The notes below the pieces were generated by a model, which saw nothing but the letters and a program-made list of their open reading frames with translations, searched no databases and was not told the DNA's origin. From contig SUZF01000007.1 in NCBI GenBank assembly GCA_015060065.1, forward strand, positions 1 to 64,000: a DNA stretch of 64,000 bases, read 5' to 3'. Numbering within the stretch: the first letter of the stretch is position 1; each line of letters begins with the position of its first letter. Origin of the DNA: Rikenellaceae bacterium (GTDB taxonomy: Bacteria > Bacteroidota > Bacteroidia > Bacteroidales > Rikenellaceae). The translations under genes and the position numbers were made by a program. Below are positions 9,152 to 18,869 of the stretch, one piece after another.

Positions 9152-12112
9152 TTATTTTACACAAGTTACCGCTACATCCTCGAAGCAGTATGCAAGTCCA
9201 TGAACAATACCCTTTGTTGCGAACAAGCCCGAACCATTGAGCGGAGTATTCCATGCAGTGGATGTGGGCCATGCCAACTCCAACGAGCGGGGCGAAATCT
9301 TAACCATAACTTTCGCTGCACCTTGTGCATTTGCGGGCAGAATGAACTTCTGTTGAATGTAACCATTCGGCGCGCTGGCTCCTGTCGGAGAGGTTGCAAA
9401 ATAGGTATCCAACGAATCTGTTGATGTCGGAACAGTGTTTGCACCGGTGATGGGGTGGTAGTATCCACATTTGTCGATATACATGTTAATCATGTGCATA
9501 TCGAATCCACCGGTTTGGTCTCCCGTGATTGCGTTGGTACAAGCCGTCCAAGTGTTACCACCGTCAATCGAGCATTCAACCTTCCAGTAGAGCGGGAAGC
9601 CGAATATCATGTGACGATATTTGGCTGCGCAGTTGGGTGCAACAGCGAAAGATACCGCGGCTTTGCCGGTTATCGAACCTCCGGGAACCTCGATAACGAA
9701 GCCGTTGGTGTTGCCGGTCCATGCTCCACTTGCATCCCACTCATAGAAACCTGCGGTCGATGAGGGGAAGCAGATACTGGTCGATTGTGAAGCCGAGTTG
9801 TTGTCACTACCATTTCCTATCGTCGTACGACCCTTCAAACCATTTGCAAGGCCGAGCGGATAATCGCGATTGTCAATTGTACCGGAACTAGCTTTGCTAT
9901 ACCAATAGTGAATAGTCTTGTAGATAAGGGTGTTGTTCGTAGAGTAGAATAGAGCCGAGCCATCGGTTACATCACCGTGTGTAGCCCACATCTTGTTTGT
10001 CGGAACAATACCTGCTGACAGCAGCGGGTCGCTGGTGTTTGTTGTGGCTCCGCGCTGATATCCGCATGCGCGCAACTCGCCTGTACAGCCGGTGTCCTCG
10101 CAAGTGAACTTGTAGTTATTAACCGAGTTCGAGCCTGTGAGGGGACTCCACATAGCGATAACCTTGGTTGCATTCTCTTCTATGGTTGAAACGCCACTGA
10201 ACGAAGTCTCGTCATAGAAGCGGATTTGGTATTTTCCGATATTACCATCAGCAATGTTACCCACGTTCTTCATCTTCTCATGAACGATTACGCCCTTCAT
10301 GCTACCAAAACCCTGCGGAACGCCAACATTACGACGCCAATCTCCGCAGCGAGCATTGAAGAGAGCAAAGATTGCATCGTTATTCTTGTCCTGTACCATC
10401 GTGGGCAATACGCTGAATCTTTCCCAGGGGGGGGTGGCGTTTTTGATATTCGACTCAAATCCAAAGGTCCAAGGAGCCGCAATTATCGTAGTTGTGGCGT
10501 TGTTTACGGTCTTCTTGGTTACAGCCTCTGCATCGGTCAGGGTTACCTCGGTATAGACATCGTCATCGGTCAATTCCGAGATGCTCTTCTCCTTGGTTGC
10601 TATATCACTCTCGTTGCCGGTAGTGAGACCATCGAAGCAACTTGGCTGGGGCTTCGAGATGCTGTAACGCGCGGGAGCATCCTCGCGAACAATCTTCACG
10701 CCATCGAGCAACAGCGAGAACTTATCGCCACGTTTCAAGGTGTTGTCTGCCTCCTCGGCAAAATCGATACGGAAACCATAAGCACCGTCAAGAGTTTGAA
10801 CATAGGCAATCTTGTTGTTCTGATTTACAACAGTTGAATATGCCGTCATCGAATTGGTTGCGATGTTATCACACTCCGTACCGCTACCGATAACCACCAA
10901 TTCCAAAGCATCTGCATAGTCACCCGTGTCGTCGCTAACGCTTGCATAGACATAGTCGCCTGCGGCGGTCAGTGCATCACGAACAACTGCTGCCGAGACA
11001 GGACGCTTGATGGTCTCGCCACGCTGAATTACGCGCAAAGTACCTTCGGTCTTGTTGCCATCGAGGTCGGTGTACGAAACCTTGATGGTTGCGATACGCT
11101 TAACACCCGTATTCTCGGCAATGTCAAACGAAGCACTTGTAGCGGTCATCTGCACATTGCTGATATATTCGCTTGTCTCTCCGTCAGGATAGACAACTTC
11201 GGTAACCATCTCATCGATAAACTCCGTGAGGTTTGTCTCGACAGCCACGCGCACGCCACTCTGCTCATCGCGATTGATGGTCGTGTCGTTGAGGATGATA
11301 TAACCATCGGCAGCCTCCTGCGTAAGTTCTGCATTTGCATAGTACGGATTATTTTCTGCGTCGGTCAAACCATACTTCATAACAGCCACACGGTCCTCGC
11401 CGGTAGTGTTCGGCTGAACGGTGTAGGTAATATAGGGCTTGGTCTTAATCTCGTAGCCCTCATCGTCAGTTCCGGTAACCTCTGCGGGGTGACAAACCAC
11501 GTCGGTAATCCAGTCGGGAGCGGTCGGAGCAGGTGTCTGCTCGCCCTCGCCGGTTGTGCCCTCGCCCTCGTTGGTTGTGCCCTCGCCGGCCTCTTTCAGG
11601 CTTGCAGACGAACTTTCGGGGAAGGTGAGAATCAGTGTCGCATCAGCAAACGCCTCATCGGGGAGGTTGGTATGGATTTCGAGGCGACCCTCGTACTTGC
11701 CATTTGCATAGGTTACATCCTCGCGGTCAAACTTAACCGCACCCTCGCTAACACCTGTGCGCTGGATAAGGCGGATAACCTTCGATTTGCCGTTGGCTTC
11801 GAGGATAAGATTTACACTACGCGAAACACTTGTGTTAAGCGTGTAGTAGAAACGGACATAGCCCGTACCGTGTCCCGATGTGTTTTCGAGATGGCCCCAC
11901 ACGATGTCACGGTCGAGGCGTGCTGTCCAGCGACCCGTGGTGTAGCAAGCGACGGAGAGCATGCCCTCCTCGTAAGAGAGGGTCTTCTGCTCACCATCAA
12001 TCGCCAAGTCCCACGACTCTTCGAACTTCTGGTAGCAAGAGGTCAGTGTTGCCATTACGACAATGAGAACTGCCGCAACTACTGCCTTTGTTTTATTGAT
12101 GATATTTTTCAT
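9152..12112 (-). CDS. BACON-like + DUF5689-type surface lipoprotein
   Basis: 986 aa; lipobox TSC; BACON-like N-terminus; GEGTTNEGEGTTGEGE linker; MKGVIVHEKMKNVGNIADGNIGKYQIRFYDETSF. Confidence 0.82.
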   Translation of the reverse strand: MKNIINKTKAVVAAVLIVVMATLTSCYQKFEESWDLAIDGEQKTLSYEEGMLSVACYTTGRWTARLDRDIVWGHLENTSGHGTGYVRFYYTLNTSVSRSVNLILEANGKSKVIRLIQRTGVSEGAVKFDREDVTYANGKYEGRLEIHTNLPDEAFADATLILTFPESSSASLKEAGEGTTNEGEGTTGEGEQTPAPTAPDWITDVVCHPAEVTGTDDEGYEIKTKPYITYTVQPNTTGEDRVAVMKYGLTDAENNPYYANAELTQEAADGYIILNDTTINRDEQSGVRVAVETNLTEFIDEMVTEVVYPDGETSEYISNVQMTATSASFDIAENTGVKRIATIKVSYTDLDGNKTEGTLRVIQRGETIKRPVSAAVVRDALTAAGDYVYASVSDDTGDYADALELVVIGSGTECDNIATNSMTAYSTVVNQNNKIAYVQTLDGAYGFRIDFAEEADNTLKRGDKFSLLLDGVKIVREDAPARYSISKPQPSCFDGLTTGNESDIATKEKSISELTDDDVYTEVTLTDAEAVTKKTVNNATTTIIAAPWTFGFESNIKNATPPWERFSVLPTMVQDKNNDAIFALFNARCGDWRRNVGVPQGFGSMKGVIVHEKMKNVGNIADGNIGKYQIRFYDETSFSGVSTIEENATKVIAMWSPLTGSNSVNNYKFTCEDTGCTGELRACGYQRGATTNTSDPLLSAGIVPTNKMWATHGDVTDGSALFYSTNNTLIYKTIHYWYSKASSGTIDNRDYPLGLANGLKGRTTIGNGSDNNSASQSTSICFPSSTAGFYEWDASGAWTGNTNGFVIEVPGGSITGKAAVSFAVAPNCAAKYRHMIFGFPLYWKVECSIDGGNTWTACTNAITGDQTGGFDMHMINMYIDKCGYYHPITGANTVPTSTDSLDTYFATSPTGASAPNGYIQQKFILPANAQGAAKVMVKISPRSLELAWPTSTAWNTPLNGSGLFATKGIVHGLAYCFEDVAVTCVK

Positions 12113-12144
12113 AGTTGTACTCTTATATTATATATAGGTATCTT

Positions 12145-13902
12145 CTACTGTATGCCATTGACTGTGTATTCGTCGTTGGTCAGCGCGCCACCCGAAAGAC
12201 CGCACTGTGTATCAGGAATCGGGTAGTAGCGGTGACAAGGCTTCATGTTGTCTTTGAGTTTGGTGTAGTTGGAGTAGGTAAAAGTCTGCTCATACCAGAT
12301 GCCCCAACGTACCAAGTCGTACTTACGCATAAACTCTCCTGCCAACTCACGGCCACGCTCATTGCGAATCTCGATGGTCAGCTCCTCGAATGACGAGAAG
12401 TTCTCGTAGGCAGGGATGCCTGCACGCTCCTTGACCATATTGAGGTATCTCAAAGACTCTGTGTCGTCACCCTTCTCGCAATAGCACTCTGCAAGCATCA
12501 GGATTGCATCTGCATAGCGGAACAGACGGTAGTTGTTACCATCGTAGGTGCTGATAATACCGGGGCACCAGAACTGCGGGCCGGGCCAAGGTACACCGAA
12601 ATCACGAACAAGCGAGAAAGTGTAATCTTTGCCGAGAGTACTTTCGCTATCAACATCTCCAAGTCCGAGTTTGTATTGGATTCGCTTATCGACCGGAGTG
12701 CCGTCAGCGAACTTGCCGGTCTTGGCAGCCTCTTTGTCGAGTTGTACATAATAGCGAAACTGAGTGCCGGAAACCTTGAATACATTGTCGGGAATATCGT
12801 CCTTGTTCTCATCGACGGCATTGTCGTCGTAGGTCAAAGGAAGCGGATTGTAAAGACCGGCCTGTTCGTATCCACTCTGCAGCTCCTTTTTTACATATTT
12901 CGCTTCAGTTGCATAAGCCGGGCGGAAGATTCCGAGGTAGTTGTTGGCACGCAACGAAGCCCAAGCGGTCATCGTATCGCCATACTCGCTCAAAAAGACA
13001 CCGTTGAACACGCCCTTGCCTTGGTGCGGCGGCATCATGATACAAGCCACGTTACCATAGTACTGAACGCCATCCGGAGCGTAGTTCAACTGCAACTCGA
13101 AGATGCCTTCGGGTACGTTCTTGTAACGCCACATAATCTCGTGGAGAGGATACTGCTGCAAGTCGCCATACAACTCTTCGAGTTTGAGCAACGGTGTGAG
13201 CGCCTCGTCCCACTGCTGATTCCACATAGCGAACTTCGCCATAAGCATATAACCCAGAGCGGCACCCGCGCGAGCCTCTTTATCCTCGCAAGTACGCTGC
13301 TGTGGCAGGTACTGCATATGCTCGTTGATGTCGTCATAGAGAGCCTGACGAGTCTCGGCTGCACTCATACGAGGCAGACGACGCACCTTTTCGAGGGTTG
13401 CGATATCCTTCACACGCTCGGTGTAGTAGGGAACATCTCCGAAGAACGAAGTGAGAATGTAGTAGTAGAATGCGCGAAGCACAACAGCCTCGGCAACCAG
13501 AGGCATCTTCTTCTCGTCCTCGACTTTCGATGCGAGGATACAGTCGATACACTCGTTGCAACGCATAACGCCCTGATAACCGTACTGCCATACGTTCTTA
13601 CCCATCTGGGGCTTCGCGGGCGATACGTCAAGGATTGCATCCACGGTCGAAGAGGTACAATACCAGAGGTCAGTACAGCCCTCGACTGCCATCATATAGT
13701 TTGCCGTAAAAATCGGCTTCATAGAGTTGTAGCACGAATTTACCGCTGCGCGACACTGCAAGACATTCTCATAGAAGGTCTCGTGGTCCACGAACGAATC
13801 CGGCTCCTCTTGAAGGTTGCAGGCGGAGAATACCAATGCCGCCAGCGATAACAATGTATATTTAATTGCTTTCATAATCGTTTTCGTATTTTGGTTCGAC
13901 AT
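12145..13902 (-). CDS. RagB/SusD family nutrient-uptake outer membrane lipoprotein
   Basis: 585 aa; FSACNLQEEPDSFVDHETFYEN lipoprotein start; SusD-like RYADAILMLAECYCEKGD and IRNERGRELAGEFMRKYDLVRWG; immediately downstream of SusC with 1-nt overlap (TAATG). Confidence 0.95.
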   Translation of the reverse strand: MSNQNTKTIMKAIKYTLLSLAALVFSACNLQEEPDSFVDHETFYENVLQCRAAVNSCYNSMKPIFTANYMMAVEGCTDLWYCTSSTVDAILDVSPAKPQMGKNVWQYGYQGVMRCNECIDCILASKVEDEKKMPLVAEAVVLRAFYYYILTSFFGDVPYYTERVKDIATLEKVRRLPRMSAAETRQALYDDINEHMQYLPQQRTCEDKEARAGAALGYMLMAKFAMWNQQWDEALTPLLKLEELYGDLQQYPLHEIMWRYKNVPEGIFELQLNYAPDGVQYYGNVACIMMPPHQGKGVFNGVFLSEYGDTMTAWASLRANNYLGIFRPAYATEAKYVKKELQSGYEQAGLYNPLPLTYDDNAVDENKDDIPDNVFKVSGTQFRYYVQLDKEAAKTGKFADGTPVDKRIQYKLGLGDVDSESTLGKDYTFSLVRDFGVPWPGPQFWCPGIISTYDGNNYRLFRYADAILMLAECYCEKGDDTESLRYLNMVKERAGIPAYENFSSFEELTIEIRNERGRELAGEFMRKYDLVRWGIWYEQTFTYSNYTKLKDNMKPCHRYYPIPDTQCGLSGGALTNDEYTVNGIQ

Positions 13903-16900
13903 TAGTAACGGAGTTGAATACTAAATACAATCGTTCTCGCACGCGGGTATGCACCCATATCGACACGACGGAGGGTCGAGCCATCGCTCTCGGTCGAAAC
14001 GTCGGGGTCGAAACCGTTGTAGTCCGCCCACAAGTAGAGGTTGTTACCAACCACCGAGAGGGTGATGTCACGCAGAGCCTTGGTCTTCTTGCGCAAGTCG
14101 AATGTATAAGAGATATTTACGTTTTGCAGACGCAGGTACGAAGCATCGTGAATCTGCAAGTCGCTCGGTACAAATATATCGTCCGTACCCGCACGCGGGA
14201 GATTCGAATTCGGGTTACGAACAGGGTGCCAGCGATTAACCATATAACGATACTGGTTAGATGAACTACCTCCTGCCATTGCCAACTCCGAATAGTTGTA
14301 AATCTTACCGCCAAGCGAGTAGGTGAAGTAGATACCCAACTTCAAACGTCCGATGTGGAACGTGTTCTGCAAACCTCCGTAGAGGAACGGGTCAGAATTA
14401 CCCATATAGACAAGGTCAGCCTCCGACAACTGTCCGTCGTTGTTGGTATCAACGTACTTCGGATAACCGCGCATGGTCATTCCGTTTGTACCGCTCGTAG
14501 AGGATACGTAGGTGTGGGTAAGCTGGTTGCGGTCGAACTCCTCGGCAGTCTTCCATACGCCTGCGTACTTGAAGCCCCAGAGAGAGTTGAGAGGATAGCC
14601 CGCCTTGTAACCATACATCATGAAGGGCGAGTTACCACCACTGTTGAGTGCCGAAATATACTCCTCGTGACCGATGTCCTCGACCATCTGCTTGTTGTGC
14701 GAAATTGTGAAGGTGGTATTCCACTGGAACTTGGGCTTCACGATGTTGCGACTCTCGATGGTAAGTTCGACACCCGTATTTGTTGTGCTACCGATATTTG
14801 TATAACGGCTGGTAAAACCTGTTACGTGTGCAGTCTGCAATGAGAGCAACAGGTCGGTAGTCTTCGAGTGATAACCCTCAATCGAGATGCCCAGACGGTC
14901 ATCAAATGCCGAGAAGTCGATTGCTGCGTTGTAGAGTGTGGTCTTCTCCCAAGTAAGGTTGGGGTTCTCCAAACGCGAAGGATATACCGTGATTGCCTGC
15001 GAGCCATCAAACACGGCACCGCTGGTGCTGGTGCTATATGCCTCCAATGAACGATATACCGAGATGGCGTTGTTACCTGTGCGACCTGCACTCAAACGCA
15101 GAGCCAACTCGTTGAGCCAACGCTGGTTTTTGAGCCAACGCTCGTTTTTCAGATTCCAACGGAACGCTCCCGAAGGGAAGAAGCCCCACTTGTTGTTGGC
15201 TGCAAAGTTCGACGATGCGTCGGCGCGTGCAGTAAGGGTGAGGTAGTAACGCGAGCGGTAGTTGTAGTTGAAACGAGCCAAGACAGACTCACGAACAACC
15301 TTCTCGAATGAGGTCGAGGCGGTGTAGTTCTCCTTGCTACCGATAGCGTTCATATTGTTCCACTTCATGTTATCCGAAATCAAACCCTTCGCATTGAGCG
15401 AGAAGCGATTTACAATCTCGTGCATAGCGGTAAAACCTGCCATAACATTGAAGTTGTGACCCGTTTTGAGTTTTTTGTCGTAGGTGATGGTGTTCTCCGA
15501 AGTCAGACGACGAGCATCACCCTCGTAACGATACCCCTCGGCACCCTCATTCTCGGTCTTGCGCGGAAGGGTACTCGGATAGAAGCGGTAGTCGTGACGC
15601 TGATAGACCATATACGAGTTCTGGCTCTTAATCTTCATACCCTTCATCGGTGTAAAGGTGAAAATCAAGACGTTGGTATTGGTCAGCTGCTCCTGCTCGT
15701 TGGTGTTGTACTTGATAGTTGCCCACGGAGAGTTGAAACGAGATGCGTTCTCGTACATCGGGTTGTAGAAATCTCCCGGTTTGATAATCGGCGAGAGGTA
15801 GATTGCGCCACCCCAAACATTTGTACCACCGATTGCCGCTTTATTGACATCAACCTTACGGAAGGTGTAACTACCCTTATAACCAACCTCTAACCACTTT
15901 GCGAACTTGTGGTTGATGTTGAAACGTCCGGTAATACGGCTGAAACCACTATCCTTGATGATACCCGGAGTGTCGGTGTAGCCGATGTTGGCGTAGTAGT
16001 TCGTGTTCTTTGAACGACCACTTACCGAGAGGTTATAGTTCTGGGTGAAGGTTACGCGGGTAATCTCTTTGAGCCAGTTGGTACCCTTGCCATAAGCCGA
16101 CGGGTCTTGTGTGGTGACATAGTCGTTTGTTCCTTCGGTAAATGCCTCCGTGTTGAAGAACGAGCGGTCGATGACGTATTGCGCCAACTCTGTTGCATTC
16201 ATTACGTCGAGCGTGCGGGCAATGTGCGACGTACCGAAGTCCATTTTGAGGGTTACGGTAGGTCTTGACAGCGAACCGGAACCCTTCTTTGTGGTAACGA
16301 TGATGACACCGTTAGAACCACGCGAACCGTAGATTGCGGTCGAGGAGGCATCCTTCAAAATCGAGATAGACTCGATATCCGAAGAGTTGATGTCGGTCAG
16401 GTCCTGAACGGCATCGATGACACCATCGACAACGATAAGAGGCTCGTTAGATGCGGTAACCGAACGAGTACCACGGATACGGATAGAGGTCGATGCGCTG
16501 GGGTCACCAGAGGTGGACATGATATCCACACCGGCAACACGGCCTTGCAATGCCTGGTCAATCGAGGTTACCGGAGCGTCCTTGATGTCGGACATCTTGA
16601 CGTTGGTAACCGAACCGGTAAGGTCGCTCTTCTTGACCTCGCCGTAACCGATTACGACCACCTCGTTGATGGCAAGACTCTCGTCTTGTGCCATGGTGAC
16701 GTTAAGCACGGTGCGGTTGCCCACAACGATACTCTGCGTCTTGTAACCGAGGTATGAAAATTCGAGAACGCCCTGTGTCGGGCCGAGAGTGATTTGGTAC
16801 GCTCCGTTGAGGTCGGTCGATACACCTTTCTTGCCATCAGGTGTTGCTACCGTTGCTCCGATAAGAGCAGTACCTTCGGTGTCTTTGACGACACCATTGA

Positions 16901-17039
16901 TTGTTACCTCCTTGGTCGATGCGCTCTGCGCAAAGCCCGTCAGAGGACTAAACGCTAAAAGCAGACATAGCGACAGCAGGATTTCCCCCCCCCTCAATTT
17001 TTGAGAGAAAAGTTTCTTAAAGTGTAGAATTCCAGCCAT
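13902..17039 (-). CDS. SusC/RagA family TonB-linked outer membrane protein
   Basis: 1045 aa; VTINGVVKDTEGTALIGATVATPDGKKGVSTDLNGAYQI carboxypeptidase-like domain; NEVVVIGYGEVKKSDLTGSV plug; YGSRGSNGVIIVTTKKG; C-terminal SIQLRY. Confidence 0.97.
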   Translation of the reverse strand: MAGILHFKKLFSQKLRGGEILLSLCLLLAFSPLTGFAQSASTKEVTINGVVKDTEGTALIGATVATPDGKKGVSTDLNGAYQITLGPTQGVLEFSYLGYKTQSIVVGNRTVLNVTMAQDESLAINEVVVIGYGEVKKSDLTGSVTNVKMSDIKDAPVTSIDQALQGRVAGVDIMSTSGDPSASTSIRIRGTRSVTASNEPLIVVDGVIDAVQDLTDINSSDIESISILKDASSTAIYGSRGSNGVIIVTTKKGSGSLSRPTVTLKMDFGTSHIARTLDVMNATELAQYVIDRSFFNTEAFTEGTNDYVTTQDPSAYGKGTNWLKEITRVTFTQNYNLSVSGRSKNTNYYANIGYTDTPGIIKDSGFSRITGRFNINHKFAKWLEVGYKGSYTFRKVDVNKAAIGGTNVWGGAIYLSPIIKPGDFYNPMYENASRFNSPWATIKYNTNEQEQLTNTNVLIFTFTPMKGMKIKSQNSYMVYQRHDYRFYPSTLPRKTENEGAEGYRYEGDARRLTSENTITYDKKLKTGHNFNVMAGFTAMHEIVNRFSLNAKGLISDNMKWNNMNAIGSKENYTASTSFEKVVRESVLARFNYNYRSRYYLTLTARADASSNFAANNKWGFFPSGAFRWNLKNERWLKNQRWLNELALRLSAGRTGNNAISVYRSLEAYSTSTSGAVFDGSQAITVYPSRLENPNLTWEKTTLYNAAIDFSAFDDRLGISIEGYHSKTTDLLLSLQTAHVTGFTSRYTNIGSTTNTGVELTIESRNIVKPKFQWNTTFTISHNKQMVEDIGHEEYISALNSGGNSPFMMYGYKAGYPLNSLWGFKYAGVWKTAEEFDRNQLTHTYVSSTSGTNGMTMRGYPKYVDTNNDGQLSEADLVYMGNSDPFLYGGLQNTFHIGRLKLGIYFTYSLGGKIYNYSELAMAGGSSSNQYRYMVNRWHPVRNPNSNLPRAGTDDIFVPSDLQIHDASYLRLQNVNISYTFDLRKKTKALRDITLSVVGNNLYLWADYNGFDPDVSTESDGSTLRRVDMGAYPRARTIVFSIQLRY

Positions 17040-17081
17040 TTAAGTTAGGTTTTTTAATGGTATTTAACTGTAAATTGCTTA

Positions 17082-17113
17082 CAAATATACAAATATATAT
17101 CGAGAAAGTCAAA
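17082..17113 (-). promoter_or_regulatory. Bacteroidetes-type promoter upstream of susC-like gene
   Basis: On minus strand TTTG (17113-17110), 20-nt spacer, TATATTTG (17089-17082). Confidence 0.6.
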
Positions 17114-17265
17114 TTTTTTAGAGCGAATTTTGGGGTTTGGTCTGTAAATTTTGAGGGGGGGGTAAATTGGGGTGTAATTTATTGATATTGAATTACTTGC
17201 GTGGGTGTTTGGTAGTTTTGTTGGTTGGGGTGGGTTGTTTGAGCGGAGTTTGGTGGGTTTTTGAG

Positions 17266-17293
17266 CAAAGAAAAAGACCGCCGAAGCGGTCTT
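17266..17293 (-). terminator. Rho-independent terminator downstream of hpf
   Basis: Minus strand AAGACCGC-TTCG-GCGGTCTT followed by TTTTTCTTT. Confidence 0.85.
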
Positions 17294-17346
17294 GGTGGAT
17301 ATAAATAAATTATTGTAATATATGATTATATATTTATAAATTTAGG

Positions 17347-17667
17347 CTACTTTGCGTATTGGGCTTTCAACTTTTCGTTCTGGCGTTTCAGAGCATCGAT
17401 TGCGAGGTCGATTGCCTCCTCGAAACTCTTTGCCCGCTGCTCCGAGATGAGGTCGCTGCCGGGCATATGCAACGTGATTGTTGCTACCTTATTACCTTTG
17501 TCGAAATCCTTGTCAAGTTTAAGAACAACATCTGCTCCTGTCGAGCGTTCCGCAAAGCGTTCCATCTTTCCCAATTTCTGCTCGACGAATTCGACCAACC
17601 TCTTGTCGGCATCGAATTTCACTGTTTGAATGTTTACGTTCATAGTAGTGTTGTTTTGTGCGGACAT
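17347..17667 (-). CDS. hpf: Ribosome hibernation-promoting factor, HPF/YfiA family
   Basis: 106 aa; MNVNIQTVKFDADKRLVEFVEQKLGKMERFAER...SFEEAIDLAIDALKRQ; start may be the inner Met at ~17640. Confidence 0.92.
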   Translation of the reverse strand: MSAQNNTTMNVNIQTVKFDADKRLVEFVEQKLGKMERFAERSTGADVVLKLDKDFDKGNKVATITLHMPGSDLISEQRAKSFEEAIDLAIDALKRQNEKLKAQYAK

Positions 17668-17785
17668 GCCGCGAGTTAATATAAATGTTCCGACTCTAAA
17701 CGAGCCTTCTTTCTCTCAATTTTTAATTTTTTATTACAATCTATTATTGCAATCCCTGATAGCCTCTTCCCTGCGCCCCGAATTG

Positions 17786-18745
17786 TTACTTTCTTGGGTG
17801 AGCCTTCGCGTATGCCTCCTGCAACTTTCGGATGCTGTTGTGGGTATAGACCTGCGTCGAACTCAACGAGGAGTGCCCCATCAACTCCTGAATGTCTCGC
17901 ATATCGGCACCTGCGTTCATCAGTTGTGTTGCAAATGTATGTCGCAGAACGTGAGGACTTTTCTTCCCCTGCACACCTATCTTCTGCAATGCAGCACGAA
18001 CCGTGCGGTAGGCTCTTGTGCGGGAAATCCGCTCCCCTTTGATGGTTAAAAATAGTGCTTTTTCATCGAATTTGCAAATATTTTGCCCTTTAATTGCATC
18101 AAAATAGTTGTCGAGAACAGTGCGCACGGAGCCGACAAGCGGGATGATGCGCTCCTTGTCGCCCTTGCCTCGGACTTTCAGAGTGGTGCGGTCGTGAGAG
18201 ATGTCGGTGGTGTTGATGCCGATAAGTTCGGCAAGGCGTATGCCGCACTTGTAGAACATCAGCACGATGAGGGCATCGCGCACCTGCTCGAAATCGTGAC
18301 TTGTTGCGCCTTCTGCCGTATGCTCCAATACCTTGGGGATATGGCTCTCGGCAACGGATACGGGCAGGTGTTTGGGCTTTTTCAGGGTGCCGATATGGGC
18401 AAAAATATCTTTTTTAATAACACCTCGTTCTCGCAAAAAAACGAAGAATGAGCGTAGTGACGAGAGTTCGCGATTCATCGATGCGGGCGAAATTTTACCG
18501 TGTTTCTGGCGGTGGATTATCCATTGGTGAATATCCTCTGCCGTGGTATGTTCGATTCCGGGCTGCAACGATTCGGGGTCGATATCCTCTTTGTCGGTAG
18601 TGCCATTAGCGAGATTTTGTTGCTGGGCTGCTACGCGCTCACGTCGCCACGTGTCGAAGATTGTGATATCGTGGCGATAGTTGCGAACCGTGAGGGGCGA
18701 GAAGCGTCGCTCGTATTCGATATGTCCCAAAAAGCGTTCTATCAT
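17786..18745 (-). CDS. Tyrosine recombinase XerC/XerD-like
   Basis: Catalytic motifs CGIRLAELIGI, HVLRHTFATQLMNAGADMRDIQELMGHSSLSSTQVYTH; ORF opens to 18823 but MIERFLGHIEYERRFS at 18745 is the likelier start. Confidence 0.92.
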   Translation of the reverse strand: MIERFLGHIEYERRFSPLTVRNYRHDITIFDTWRRERVAAQQQNLANGTTDKEDIDPESLQPGIEHTTAEDIHQWIIHRQKHGKISPASMNRELSSLRSFFVFLRERGVIKKDIFAHIGTLKKPKHLPVSVAESHIPKVLEHTAEGATSHDFEQVRDALIVLMFYKCGIRLAELIGINTTDISHDRTTLKVRGKGDKERIIPLVGSVRTVLDNYFDAIKGQNICKFDEKALFLTIKGERISRTRAYRTVRAALQKIGVQGKKSPHVLRHTFATQLMNAGADMRDIQELMGHSSLSSTQVYTHNSIRKLQEAYAKAHPRK

Positions 18746-18869
18746 TCTTTGTCTCGCAGGGCAAAAACCCTCTGTTGCAAACAAAGATAGTGAAAAAAAT
18801 GTAGTCGGGCTTCTTTCTCTCATATTTTTTTGTTAAGTTTGTAGTCTAAACAACAAAACCTATTTTGAA

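Noticed and set aside
17786-18745. Tyrosine recombinase ~0.6 kb upstream of the SusC locus as a dedicated invertase for it
   Set aside because: It is XerC/D-like and adjacent to hpf, a housekeeping context common in Bacteroidetes, with an intervening terminator; nothing ties it to the SusC locus
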